From positions 81,365,001-81,429,000 of the forward strand of contig JAYGXS010000003.1 in the NCBI GenBank assembly GCA_036362985.1: a stretch of 64,000 nt of DNA. Direction: 5' to 3'. A program made the translations under genes and the position numbers. Within the stretch, counting starts at the first letter, position 1. Each line of letters opens with the position of its first letter. Source of the stretch: Ligula intestinalis (taxonomy: Eukaryota > Platyhelminthes > Cestoda > Diphyllobothriidea > Diphyllobothriidae). Positions 1 through 11,129 of the stretch are shown one piece after another. A model generated the notes under the pieces. It did no database searches. It was given only the letters and a program-made list of their open reading frames with translations, and was not told the DNA's origin.

Positions 1-374
1 CACCAGACTTGCGAAGGCAAAGGTGAATTTCGAATTCATAACAGGCTCTATGGATCGCGGAGAATACCCAAAACACTATTGGAGGAACCTGCGCAGGAAC
101 CATATCACGCCTACTGCAGCCGCTCTAAGACGAAATGCAGAAAGTTATATGGAGACAATTAACGCCAAAATTCAGCAGCTTTAAGGGAATCTTCGCCAGA
201 AGTGCGCGGCACTCGACCCTCCTGAAAGTGGAGAGAAACTAACCTTCGAATACTACGTCCAGACAGTCAAAAATAGGAGAACTGAAGTCAGGTGGACAAA
301 GCTTCTACTAAGCGTCCAACCAGTGAACGCGCAGGCCGTACATTCCAACAATCCGGAGCGAAACGTGCATAATC

Positions 375-1919
375 ATTCTTCAGTACGTCTTGATAAAATG
401 CTCCTAGAAGCACTCTCTCTGGGCCCCACAACGCAAGCAAAAACAAATAGAACTAGAAATTGAATTCGAAAGTCTCTCCAGTCAGACTTGCGATCTGAAA
501 CCCTCCCAGCCCAGAGAAGTTGACTATCTTAAGTCGACCTAAGTCAACTGCTGTCAACAGTACTTAAGAAAAACTCAAAGAGCTATAGGTCCTTTAACCA
601 AGGCCTATCTGGATAGTCTCAATGAGCTTCGCCGAAATGAAAATGTTTTTCGTTTACTAGACCGGACAAAGCATCCGGGATTGTGCTGCTAGATAAGAAA
701 GACTATGTTGCTAAACTAGAATAAATTTTATCGGATCACACAAAGTTTTTAAAATCCGATCAAGACAAAGACCGGACAGAGGCCGTTGAAGGCAAGCTAA
801 CAAAACTACTTAAAGTACTTCACAAGGAAGGATATTTATCGGACAAAGAGTTGGAGGGACTAAGACCTGTGGGTACCACAATACCTCGAATGTATGGTCT
901 ACCCAAAATTCATAAACAAGGTGTGCTGCTTCGTCCTGTCTTGGACATGAGGTACTCGTCCTACCACTCTATTGCAAAACGGCTTGTTGAAAAGCTTAAG
1001 CCGCTTCAGAGTCGTCTTTACCCTAGAAGCCTAAAATATACCTTTGACTTCGTCGAAGGGATCAAGGATGTTAACATTGGAAGAATGAAAAATTTTGTCA
1101 TTAGATGTATATTCATTGTTTAATAACTTGCCGGTAGTGGAAATCATTGAGTATTTATGTGACTTTATACGTCAGACAAACCACCAGATAAGGATGCCAG
1201 TAGAGACGCTAAAGTAACTTTTGACGTGCTGCACGCAAAACATACATTTCCTCTGCAATGGCCAGTTGTACAGGCAAATAGACGGTGTGGCCATGGGCTC
1301 ACCCCTTGGACCATTCCTCGCGAATGTCTTCATGGGCAAAGCCAAGGAATCGAACCTCAAAGACACTATTAACAACTTTAAGTTCTATGATCGTTACGTG
1401 GATGATATTTTTTTGCCTGACGAAGCAGACTACCGATAAAGATGGCGTAGTTCCTATGTTCAATACGACCCACGCAACACTAAAGTTCACTGTGGAAACG
1501 GAGGTGAACAACGAAATCGCGTTCCTAGATGTCCTGCTGCACAGAAAAGAAGATTGTTCAATACAACGCCGGGTACACAGAAAGGAACCCTGGACGGGGC
1601 AATGCATGTACTTCAACAATTTTATTTCCCTTCATCTTAACAGGAACTTAGTCAGGGATTGACAGCCAAAACACGACGCATCTGCTCTCCTGAATTAGTT
1701 GAAAGAGAACTGCAGCAGCTACACAACACATTCCACGAAAATGGTTATCCAGAAAGGTTCATCCTTCGTAACATTAAAGACTGTGTCGCAAAGCCTACCG
1801 TAGCAATGGCAGATAAGAAAGACCTTTTCATAAAACTGCCCTTCCTAGGAGGCGCAGCAAGCGAACTTGTAAGAAGACGTCTATGGACAGCATTCACGAG
1901 TGCTTTCCCGGCGGCTTAA
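375..1919 (+). pseudogene. PLE-A reverse transcriptase (pseudogene)
   Basis: Would copy element RNA into DNA by target-primed reverse transcription in the nucleus. Visible motifs: LRPVGTTIPRMYGLPKIHK then RPVLDMRYSSYHSIAK (851-1,000); RT3 LSLDVYSLFNNLP with the first catalytic Asp codon at 1,104; CCTQNIHFLCNGQLYRQIDG then AMGSPLGPFLANVFMG (RT4, 1,221-1,340); RT5 YVDD with Asp codons at 1,401 and 1,404; and FLDVLLHRK (near 1,522). The thumb follows in another frame (VERELQQLHNTFHENGYPER, 1,699 on). All three catalytic aspartates survive, but stops (for example just after 1,119 and 1,436) and frame changes break the reading frame. Expected family length is about 700-900 residues including the nuclease. 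Confidence 0.88.
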
Positions 1920-1984
1920 TCACGCGTATTCTTCACAAACTGTCCTCTTCTGCGGATAGGTAGTAAAGACAGACTACCGCTACA

Positions 1985-2591
1985 GGCCACTTCCATGTGC
2001 ATTTATTCCTTCACCTGCTCCTGTGGGGCGGGATATATCGGCCGAACAACGAGATGTCTGGAGAAGAGGATACGCGAACACATACCAGCCTGGTTAGGTT
2101 AAGGTGAATATCGATCAATCTCAAGCTCAATCCTCACACACGTGATCGATACAAATCACCAAGTGGACGGGAGAGAGGCCTTTTAGGTTATATATCAGGC
2201 ACCCACGCTCTACTCTAAAGGCCTGCGTAAACGGGTGCTAGCCACAGCTGAGGCAGTGGCAATTCGTTTAGCAAAAACCGCTCTCTGCTGTCAAAAGACG
2301 CTAGTACATGCCGTCTCCCTCCCGTGGCCGACCGCATACAAGGATCCCGCACCGCCAGAAACCACTACGTCAGAACTTACGAGGTCAGAAGCTACGCGGC
2401 CCGAAGCCATACTACCCACAACTGCAGAGAGCCCGCAGTGCGACCATGCTGCTCACAGTCACAGAAAGCCCGCTGCACTTATGACGTCGATCGTGGGAAC
2501 GTCCCTCTCCCGTTCCACACGCGTGACAACCCAACGTCCTCGGCATGCTGAGTCCGGCTTGCAGGAGACGAGGGAACCACGAGATGACTAA
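1985..2591 (+). pseudogene. PLE-A GIY-YIG endonuclease and C-terminal tail (pseudogene)
   Basis: Endonuclease domain that nicks target DNA for PLE integration. From 2,001 the frame reads IYSFTCSCGAGYIGRTT followed by CLEKRIREHIPAWL: the CCHH-like cysteines, the GYIG strand, the catalytic Arg and the EH helix are all visible. A TAA at 2,099 and further lesions follow. The tail then reads VLATAEAVAIRLAKTALC with LCCQKTL and SLPWP, which matches the PLE tails at 51.8-52.4 kb. The last ~80 residues are Thr/Pro/Ser-rich. Broken, probably non-functional. Confidence 0.85.
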
Positions 2592-2599
2592 TTACCCAC

Positions 2600-3635
2600 C
2601 TTAAGAACTATATTAGCACTGTACCGAACAGCCTGCTTTAGTCACCTTTTTATCTATGTCACTGTAACGGCCTGAAGTGAATCACCGAAAACAGCTGTTT
2701 GCCAACACGACTTTTCAATCGCCAACGAAATGGAAATTTTAGCCGTATTTTGCAGTTTTGTTGTGAACCAGTTATCCCGCATCAAAACAGATTGGAAGGG
2801 CTTTAACATTAGTGCAAGTCAAATGAATCGACTATTTTCTGAAGCACTGTACATGGAGTAGTGATATCTGTAACGTTTATCGGCCAACTGCCGGCAGCCT
2901 GCAACGGGTAGAAATTACAGGCATGGGCAAAATTTCCAAATTATGTCTAACGTTGTGATTGAAGGCAAAAATGGCTGAATAGACCATATGGGCGCCAAGT
3001 ACAACGTTTTTTTGCAAATGGCAGAGTCAAATGCTGCGTCTTTTAAATTAGAACAGCAAACAAGTTCCATCTCATTCCTTTAAAGCCCATTGAACGTGTT
3101 TATTCGGGGTGACTTAAAAGGCATAACTACATACTTATTGAATAAATTTGAACAGAAGAATCTCAAAGCTGTACAATGGTTTCATTTAGCCTCTGGCCAT
3201 AGAAATATGTAGGAGCAGATGGCAGAAATTGACAGGCGTGATTGACTAGCAAACCTGCAGCTTCAAACGAACAAACGATACATTGTGCATTCAAAATCGA
3301 AGTTCAAAACGTGCTGACGTGCGCCATATGTGGAGCATTCGATACATTGCTTTCTTAGACGCAAACAAGCTCTGTAAGAGCTCAGTTTATCTGTTTACAA
3401 AATCGACCAGCAATCATTGTCTGATAACAACTAAGATTGTTAGCGGAACTTCTGTTTTTGGCAATTCTTTAGCTCTAGAAATAATAAACACTTTTCAGTG
3501 CGAATACATACAGAATCAGCTTTTATTTAACAATTTTTAGGTTCATGGAGAAATAAAATCTACAGCTTTTTAAATTAATATTGCATTCTGAGCAATAAAA
3601 TGGAACCTGCAATCGCTGGAACAAGAGAATTTATA
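2600..3635. other. Unassigned, AT-rich
   Basis: No recognisable coding, RNA or repeat feature. The longest open frame (3,283-3,540, +, 85 codons) has no recognisable motif and is of chance length in AT-rich DNA. Confidence 0.5.
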
Positions 3636-3639
3636 TTGA

Positions 3640-3674
3640 CCTGACGTTTGGATTCTCGTTTTAACCTCTCGCCA
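3640..3674 (-). ncRNA. Degenerate hammerhead-like motif 1
   Basis: On the minus strand CTGGCGA is followed by a poorly paired segment and CCAAACGTCAGG. The core G12 of GAAA is replaced by C, so this copy is decayed. The block AATTCTCTTGTTCCAGCGA follows it, as in the better copies. Confidence 0.3.
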
Positions 3675-3679
3675 GAGAC

Positions 3680-4600
3680 AGTTGCAGACAAGAGTGCTAG
3701 AGCGCAGGGTAACAGTATTGCGGGTTGTTATTGCTCATTTGCCCGCCCACTTATTATGATTAACAGCTCTCGTGATTATTCCTGCGAATCATAATGGATT
3801 TGATTATGGTTCAGCCACCCGCATTCTTATCCTTTATTTTCCCCGACGTTATCATCTTTATTGGATGATAGCGTGAAAATTATATGATGATTAGACTCGC
3901 TGTAATAGAAATTGTTGGTGAACAGTGACCTGTCTATGTAACTGATTACTAATGCAAATTCTAGGTTCAGAATATGCAAACAACAAGTCATTGTGCCTGC
4001 TGTTGTAGAGGTATGAGGTCTGGCTATCTATGCCGGTATGACCTGAATCTCATAATTGTGATTACCCGTCTAGCAAGATGTCATCAACAAGGATTCTCTT
4101 TTAGTTGAAAATAAAACTCTTCCAAAACTGTCTTTGTTCTGGCAGTTAGCTATTTATCTGGCAGCAGCGTGCAAGGAGAAAATACGCTGGTCACAATTTT
4201 TGTTCGAATTTTACTGTTAATTTCATAGGAAAACATCGTTAAAATAATAAAACGTCATTGGGACTATGAGCCATTTTTTTGTGTTAACTATTAAGCGTAT
4301 ACCCTTATGTGCTCTTTTGCAACCAAGATAATCTAAATGAATTGATATTGTTACGTTTTGCACCAAATAAACTCACAGTCGAGTACACACCTCTTTGCAT
4401 CTTAACCACGAGGTAATTTAAAGCAGACGAAAATTAAAATATTTACTGCAACAATACATGTCATAACATCATTTCGTTGCTGCATAGCAAAACCTGCAAA
4501 TCAGTATGCAGCAAACAAAAATAATGAAGCAGAACGCTCGCGTTCCAGCTATTTGCATGGGTAAGGAAGAGTGGTGGTCGTGAAACGGATCACTTTGCTG
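3680..4600. other. Unassigned
   Basis: Nothing supportable seen: no long open frame and no internal repeat noticed. Confidence 0.5.
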
Positions 4601-4606
4601 TGTTAT

Positions 4607-4643
4607 CCTGAGTTTTCGAACTCTTACAGGAGTCCATCGTCAG
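4607..4643 (-). ncRNA. Hammerhead-like motif 2
   Basis: Minus strand: CTGACGA, extra T, stem II GGACTC/GAGTTC (6 pairs, one G-T), loop CTGTAA, then GAAA. The tetramer is AACT instead of the palindromic AGCT of its relatives at 40,374 and 46,459, so stem III is broken here. The core CUGANGA and GAAA are intact. Confidence 0.5.
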
Positions 4644-4659
4644 AGGTGCTGTCAGCTAG

Positions 4660-5890
4660 TGCTCTTCCTTATCTCTCTTCGGTAAGAGTTCAAAAGATCA
4701 AAATGCTGAAAAAGTGAGCTGGTGCTCGATCATCCTTCTTCCTTATCCAAACAAAAAAAAACAATAAGAACACACGAAGTTTCGTGTTCAAAGTATACAA
4801 TCTGTTCAACGGAAAAGGGAAGAAATAAACCCTAAAGAACGCTAAAACGCAAATGTGTGAATGCTGCGTTTTATCAGCTAGCTTAACTGTTTGTACAGTG
4901 TAGGTCTAACCCGCAAAATTACATGATTTTCGAGTCTTCTGTATCTGAAGCCTAATTTTTGGCTGGAAGTCTGTCCGTTATTAAAACTGACATTTTTGAT
5001 TGAAGAACGGGTGATTAAAAATTTTTCATGATGTAACCTAGCTTTCAGTTTGCTTTGCATCCATCCAGCATTCAAAAGTGTATTCAAATTCAAAAATAGG
5101 GTGTGAAATGTTCTGCGATGTCAAGATAACCTTCGAGATCTATAGGTTTCGGCCTTGTTTATTGCTGTGCCTGAAGATGAGCATGACCTGGAATTCGAAA
5201 TGTCAAAGGTATTTATGTAGAGAAAGCACTTTGTGTAACGATGGATCATTAGGTGACTTTCCGAAGCTCGAGCCCCGCTTCGTCACAGGTGTATTTATTT
5301 TAGTAGGATTGCGTAATAAACAGTTTGCTGTATCTTAAACCTTATATGGCGTATTCAATAGCACACCTCCTTTTCCTTATACCGTAGTTAATTTCACTTT
5401 TTTCCGTTAATTAGATTGTACGTAAGAAATACTAATATTGCCCTTTTTGGTTTGTTCACTCAGTAAGTGCAAACTGTTATACATTTTCTCATCGTTGTGA
5501 ACGTCATTCTGCAACATATGGTAGCTGCTGTCCGTAAATTCACAGGATAACTCCTGGTTAAAATTCTTTCTGGTGATTGATTCGGTGCATAAGGACCTAA
5601 TGCCTTAGAAAGCTTTAATATGGCCCGTCTAACAGAAATATTTTGTCAAAACCCTCAAAGGATATGCATTTTTAGTAGGTGATTAATTTAGTAGTTAAAT
5701 ATTTTTAAGGTTATTAAAATATGTTGCCCTACTAATCACGGATGAAACCGCCTAAATCTTTGTCGTAAAATGATACAGGAATAGCATTGTGTCCACTGTG
5801 TGTAACAGATGCGGGGTTGCTATTTATCTAAGAAGGGATAATTAGTGACGTGCCATAGCCCTTTCACATTAATCCAACCCTGAAAAAAAC
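4660..5890. other. Unassigned
   Basis: Only short open frames (71 codons at 4,878-5,093 minus; 86 codons at 5,078-5,338 plus) without motifs. Confidence 0.5.
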
Positions 5891-5894
5891 CATA

Positions 5895-6521
5895 ATGTTT
5901 AATCTAGCTCAACGCATAACCATTCTATCTGTGGAATGTAACCGAAAGTCATCTGTATTACGTGTAGTTCCTGATGCTGTCTCCTATCTTTGGTACATCA
6001 GATTTCCTTACCCAAGTTCCTTATCGATTAATGATGGCAGATTGCTTTTATTCTTTAAGTATTTTGGGGGTATCATAGCAAATATAGCTCACGTGACATC
6101 ATCTGATTATAAACAATTTAATTGCTATGAAAAATCACTTTCAGTTAGCCCTTTTATACAGAAAAACCTTAAGACCAGATGTTTTTATCCGAAAAAAATT
6201 AATAGGTTACTTAGTCTCCCTGGCTTTCCTTTGGCAGAAATTCAGAATTCTCATGATAAACGATTTAAACTTGACTTCAGCGGATTTGCATTGGCGTTGG
6301 CGCCGAATAAAGTGCTTCATTCAAAGACAATGCATGGCTGCCGCCGCCGCTTTACCCTGGTGGTGCGTGCCACGCACACGGGAGATGGGATACATTTAGC
6401 GCCTTACCACCTAGATTTAATACCTAAGGATGAATTTGGTGAACAGGAGGTTAAGCTGATGGTTAACCAAATGTTCAGGAGAGCATGCTTTGCTATGCCA
6501 GAAGTTGCTTACCCTCGCTGA
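5895..6521 (+). CDS. Orphan open reading frame, 208 codons, function unknown
   Basis: An ATG-to-TGA frame of 208 codons, long for this AT-rich DNA and not overlapping any recognised element. I recognise no domain. The first ~60 residues contain a hydrophobic run (LLLFFKYFGGIIANIAH) that could be a membrane segment. The last 70 are more polar and GC-richer, with a run of alternating Cys/Arg (HGCRRRFTLVVRATH). No splice sites or neighbours help. It could be an exon, a remnant of an unknown element, or chance. Confidence 0.25.
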   Translation: MFNLAQRITILSVECNRKSSVLRVVPDAVSYLWYIRFPYPSSLSINDGRLLLFFKYFGGIIANIAHVTSSDYKQFNCYEKSLSVSPFIQKNLKTRCFYPKKINRLLSLPGFPLAEIQNSHDKRFKLDFSGFALALAPNKVLHSKTMHGCRRRFTLVVRATHTGDGIHLAPYHLDLIPKDEFGEQEVKLMVNQMFRRACFAMPEVAYPR

Positions 6522-6794
6522 TTTTGCCCATCAATTTTTGACTGAATAACGCGTTGTCGTCTATGATTTATTAAGGCTAAATCAGGGTCGAAAACGCTTA
6601 TTATATAAAAAAGTTCATTGTGGACTTGACCTTTAGATAATTGATCAGCAGTTGCTTGATTAAGTAATGGCTTGGTTAAAACTTTGACCTGCCTGTTTTT
6701 AGTTTATATCGAAACGACAACTCTGCATGACATTGTTTTTTAAATTATATCAGAATTTGCCAATAAAGTAAATTCATCTCCATGATTAGTTTTT

Positions 6795-7045
6795 GAGTGT
6801 TTTACTTTCCGGCAAAACAAGCTTATGCAGACCAACTATTATACCGCTAGTCCCCGCATTTGTCCTGCAAACACGGTGGTTATAGAGGTTTTTGTGGTGA
6901 AGGGAAAAAGATAGGTAGAAAAGTAAATTTTACAAGTAAGTTTTAAGCAAAAAATGTAGTCGAACTTGCTTCCAGCAGCCACTGGGAGAAAGTTGTTCCG
7001 CATGTAAATTAAAGGTGTGTGCGGCGCGATGCACAGTGGTCCATA
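6795..7045 (+). repeat. Dispersed repeat R2, copy 1
   Basis: About 250 bp with a diverged inverted copy at 10,350-10,600. The best-conserved stretch is CCGCATGTAAATTAAAGGTG followed by TGTGCGGCGCGATGCAC. Shared blocks are TTTCCGGCAAA, TAGTCCCCGCATTT, GATAGGTAG and AATGTAGT. No coding capacity; family unknown. Confidence 0.7.
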
Positions 7046-7049
7046 CTAA

Positions 7050-7918
7050 TCTTACTCCAGAACGGTAAGCTAGACCACAGGTAAGTTGAAGTAAACGACC
7101 TCCTCAACACCATTTCAGGTTTTCAAAAATTTCAAGAAACCTGCTATTCGGTAGTCCAATTTTCCTGCTATAAGTTAAACGATAATACAGATTAGAAGAA
7201 TCTGCAGATATAAATCAAGAACATTTCAAAGTACAGCAAATTAAAAATGCCTTAGCATTTATGAAAGCATATTCCACTGCGTGTCCTTATTCCTTACACA
7301 TAAAACCCTTTAACCCCAATTTTTAGGAATTTATGAGTGGGTCTACATAAGCTACTTTTGCCTACTCTATATGTAATTTACATTTGCATTGCAGATTGGC
7401 ATGCAAAAGAATACACAACAAGGCTGACTACAGGTGATTGTTTTTTCCTTTCTGCTTTGAGGGTCTGCGAGCTTAACAGCACACACAAGCGCAGAAATAT
7501 GAAAGCCTCCCACGTCATTGAAACGAGACACCAAATTTATCCGCAAAACAAAGCTATCATTTGTTTTCTCAAGAAACCTCCTTCTCCTGATTCACAATTT
7601 TCTTTTTATATGCATAAGTATGCGAAATAAAGTCGACCTCAGCAATAGTTACGTTAATGTGCGGGGATGCGCATTTCGCGTTTTCGAGGAATAAACAGTA
7701 TGGTTTACGATTCGCGTACCATTCTGATATATGCGAAACATTTTCATTTCCTCGCTTGACGGTATTGAGTAGGATTTTGATATTGATTTTCATGAAGTCA
7801 TTGTGTGAGTTTATTTCAAGCACGACGGAATGCCGGCTTTAAATGAGATTTATTCAGACTGCTAAAATAATATGTTTTCTATAAGAAAAAGCTACTTAAG
7901 TATCATTGCTTTTGACTG
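7050..7918. other. Unassigned
   Basis: Two overlapping open frames of 84-97 codons on opposite strands (7,337-7,823) carry no motif. Nothing else seen. Confidence 0.5.
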
Positions 7919-8335
7919 GATATCACAAGCCGATGACGCCCAACAAGGCAGAAAAGGCCTACCTAGTGTCCATTGTCTTTGCTGAAAATGTCTTTTAGCC
8001 TATATCCTAGCTGCCTAACGGTGGAGGCTTAAGAGAGCGAGCTCTAAAGGCAATTTGGGGGACGAGTGTGTTATCTGACGGATCGGTGTATGCGCCTATT
8101 CCACTGTATATTCCCGATCTAATACCAGGTAGACCGTGAGCTCGTAGCTCAACCTTTAGGACGTTCGCCCTGACAAAAGAGATCGCAATATCAAAACTCG
8201 GTGTGGCAGCAATTTCACTGGCCATACTTGGGTTAAATATCACTAGCCGATGACGCTTACAAGGCAGAAAAGGCCTTCCTAGTGTCTCCTGTCTTTGCTG
8301 GTAATGTCCTTCTGCATAAATACAAATATATATTT
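7919..8335 (+). repeat. SINE-1 unit (3' part followed by a new tRNA-like head)
   Basis: 7,919-8,132 matches the body of the repeat at 45,596-45,760 (GCCGATGACGC, ACAAGGCAGAAAAGGCC, TATATCCTAGC, GGTGGAGGCT, TCTAATACCAG). From 8,134 a tRNA-like head starts (GAGCTCGTAGCTCAAC, TTAGGACGTTCGCCCTG), followed by a decayed B-box and another body start. So a partial unit is joined head to tail to a second unit, as at 45.5 kb. Short minus-strand open frames here are antisense shadows. Confidence 0.75.
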
Positions 8336-8339
8336 ATGG

Positions 8340-8790
8340 AAAACATACATGAAAAAATTATTTCTTGAACTCCTTTGGTAGGAAATTCTATATTTAAAAT
8401 TGGATATGTTTCGGTCTTAAAATATGTATGATTTCCTGAATAATATTTAAACGTAATCACTAATTTATTTGAATTCAAAGTTAACAAACTGCGTGCTATG
8501 TACATCCTGTTTAACAGACAGTACGTTTTCAACTTCGGTTTGAGGCAAAAAGTTACATAGTTTCTTTAAAAAGTAGCAGCAACTGTGAAACATATTTTAT
8601 ATATTTAAAAGTACCATCAGTAACTTGACGCATGTGATTTGCCATTAATGATTCCCCCACAGTCGTAAAAAAGGTTATAATTGGATATATTTTCAAACAG
8701 AAATTTAAATAAGGCATACTTTGGTACCAAATTTATACGAGAAGTTATTTGTTTGTTTATGTTTTCCACAATACATATTTAAATTTATAA
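8340..8790. other. Unassigned, very AT-rich
   Basis: A minus-strand open frame of 91 codons (8,257-8,532) overlaps the SINE-1 end and has no motif. Confidence 0.45.
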
Positions 8791-8794
8791 AGGT

Positions 8795-9030
8795 AGTCAA
8801 AATCATTAATAAAAAAGGATACTTATTAATTATCTATATTTTGCAGTACACACGTTTTTTAAAGCTATCAGGAAGAAGCTCGGTAAAAAGCTGCAATCCT
8901 ATCGTGACTGAAATAACTTGAGAAAAGGCTACACGATAATCAGTATAACAAACTTGCTCAATGCTGATTAGCGAAAAAGTACCAATCTTTCCCATTTGTC
9001 GGCCTGATATACGAATTCTTGGGCACGCCA
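8795..9030 (+). repeat. Dispersed repeat R1, copy 1 (uninterrupted)
   Basis: Matches 40,690-40,885 plus 41,325-41,365 in the same orientation. Shared blocks: ACACACGTTTT, AGGCTACACGATAATCAGTAT, AATGCTGATTAGCGAAA, CCAATCTTT, TATACGAATTCT. This copy lacks the ~440 bp found inside copy 2 and so serves as its empty site. No coding content. Confidence 0.7.
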
Positions 9031-9034
9031 TATA

Positions 9035-10345
9035 CAGGAAAAAAACTTTCTTTTTGTCCTTCTTAAGTAACACACAAATGAAGCTTGCCAAAAAATCTCA
9101 AATATAATTTAGAGGAGCACAATATAAGCTAGGTAATAACGCTTCTCCCATGACAAACCTGAGTAATTTCTTTTAGATTTTAAGTTATGGCAATCAAATT
9201 TATTGGCTTGGAACCAACATACCGTCGCGCACTTATGCAACGTGCGTATAGACGCAAAAACGTATTTTTTGGCTCTCTCAAAAAACCTCTTTTCCCCAAC
9301 TTTACTGCAATTATCAATGTGTTTCCTTTTTTAAAAAATATTCTACACTGCGGGCTGGACGCTTCGAGTGTCATCTGATTATTGCAGAATACGCTTCACA
9401 AACTGCGGCATTTCATTTCCATTCCCCGTGGACTAGGCTGAACAAGCTTTGCACCACTCTGCTTGAGGCTGATTGGGAGAAACCCGTTACGGCCGTCGGT
9501 CCCCGCACAATTTCAATTTTAATTTTTAACGCATGAGTTGGAATTGACAAACCAATGCTTGCACGCGCAACTCGCACTTCTGTTCGACGATGCAGCGGAT
9601 ATGCTTATTGCTTTGAAACTCTGGTAGATTATGATGTTTGCAGTCACAATCCAACAGTGGCCTACCGAAGTTTGTCAAATTAAGATGTGGTTTCCTTCCT
9701 ACATTGTGAGTAGGCCGAAATTGCTTCTGCATGAGAGGATACTCGGTTTTTTTGCTGGAAGCTATTCATTTTTGAGTTTTCTAAGCAGACTGGAAAATTT
9801 TTGAAGCGATGCAACAAATGGGATAAAAATATGTCACTGTAAATGTAGGCTTGCTTACAAAATACATAAAACTTAATTTTTAAAAAATTATAGGGTACTA
9901 TAGCATGTATGTGGTGCACTAAGTTTTGGCTGTGTATGTCATTTGGGTCTAATAAAGTTATTTTTTGCATGCCTTGTCATACAAGACTATTTGTATTACT
10001 TGAAAATGGGCAAAAGTGGTCGTATTAGTGCACATCATATACCCCTTTTCGTAAAATTTTCTTCTACAAAAATGATGGTTATATGGGTTAAATGGGTGGA
10101 ATATGAGGTAGGCAGTGGAATATACTTCAGTAACTGCTATATCCATCTGTGTATTATTTTATTTAGAAATGATGTTGGTTTATATCTGAAGATTTTCTTA
10201 ATCTCTATTACCATTTATTTTTTTGCGGAAAAAAACTGATTATTAAAATGCAGCTCTGTAGAAATTCCGGAAAAATATAAATGATGGTTAGGAGGTTGGT
10301 TACTTTAACTAAAGTGAGGTCCAACTTTATGTTTAAGCATTTTAT
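9035..10345. other. Unassigned
   Basis: Open frames up to 98 codons (9,943-10,239 plus) with no recognisable motif; no repeat partner noticed. Confidence 0.45.
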
Positions 10346-10349
10346 TTAT

Positions 10350-10600
10350 AGAGTTTGCGGTGCATAGTGCCGCACACACATTTAATTTACATGCAGAAAA
10401 ACTAACGTCCACCGGCCGCGTGGAAAAAACTTAACTACATTTTCCACTTTAAACTTAATTCTACAAATTTTCTTCACTGCCTATCTTATTTTCTCACCTT
10501 CAATACCCTCATAACTAACGTTTCCGTTGGAAAAATGCTAGGACTACGGGTATGTAAGCTGCACTTTTTAAACTCCCTTTGCCGAAAAATGTCTAAGTAA
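10350..10600 (-). repeat. Dispersed repeat R2, copy 2 (inverted relative to copy 1)
   Basis: The reverse complement aligns with 6,795-7,045 over about 250 bp with many substitutions. The longest conserved block spans 10,355-10,400 (TGCATGTAAATTAAATGTG then TGTGCGGCACTATGCAC). Confidence 0.7.
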
Positions 10601-10604
10601 ATCC

Positions 10605-11125
10605 GTCTTCCTACTGGAAAATGTGGCTTTTTATCTGTGCAATCCAGCCGGAATTATACGTGAGAAATTGCATTGCTTTTAGGAACCAGAGGGCGGAGTC
10701 AACCTGCATTATTCCTTTTTGCTGTTATGCCGTTATCTGCAGACGTAAGATAGCTTAACAATTGTTTTTAACAGACGCAAAATGATGAAATTCAAATGCC
10801 CATTACCTGCATAATATTGTCAGTTTTCGGTGTCACCCCGAACGATGCCTACGTCGATGCAATATCCATCTACAGTTGACTACGCTCCAATATGAAATTT
10901 AGCAGCCGAAACCCGACCGCGTGATTTGATAGCAAGTCTGTTCAAAATCAGTACGCTTAATGTGTGAGGAGATTAGTAGTGATAGGAAAATGCATCAAAA
11001 CGATCATAACACGCAAAAACAGTTAGTTAGTAAAAAGGGCCATGGTGTTGTCAATTTTGGACGAAACATGTTATTGCAGGCCTGTTGAGCTGTGCACACA
11101 AAACATTTATAGGTGGTCTAAATTT
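10605..11125. other. Unassigned
   Basis: No open frame or repeat supported. Confidence 0.5.
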
Positions 11126-11129
11126 TATA

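Larger units (their letters stand above)
1..2600 (+). mobile_element. Penelope-like element A (near full length, broken, 5' end cut by window edge)
   Basis: A degenerate Penelope-like retroelement. Reading across several frames, the order is: N-terminal PLE region (VRLDKMLLEALSLGP near 383), the GIVLLDKKDY segment near 680, RT fingers (PRMYGLPKIHKQG, 887 on), RT3 with LSLDV, RT4, RT5 with YVDD, thumb, GIY-YIG nuclease, and a basic C-terminal tail ending near 2,590. This is the standard PLE order. Many frameshifts and stops show that it is dead. The 5' terminal repeat is not visible because the window starts inside the element. The tail resembles the inverted pair at 51,707-52,546, so these belong to one subfamily. 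Confidence 0.9.

Noticed and set aside
8007..8243. Conserved minus-strand ORF shared with 45,631-45,873
   Set aside because: Similarity comes from antisense translation of SINE-1 copies; the pol III boxes lie on the other strand.
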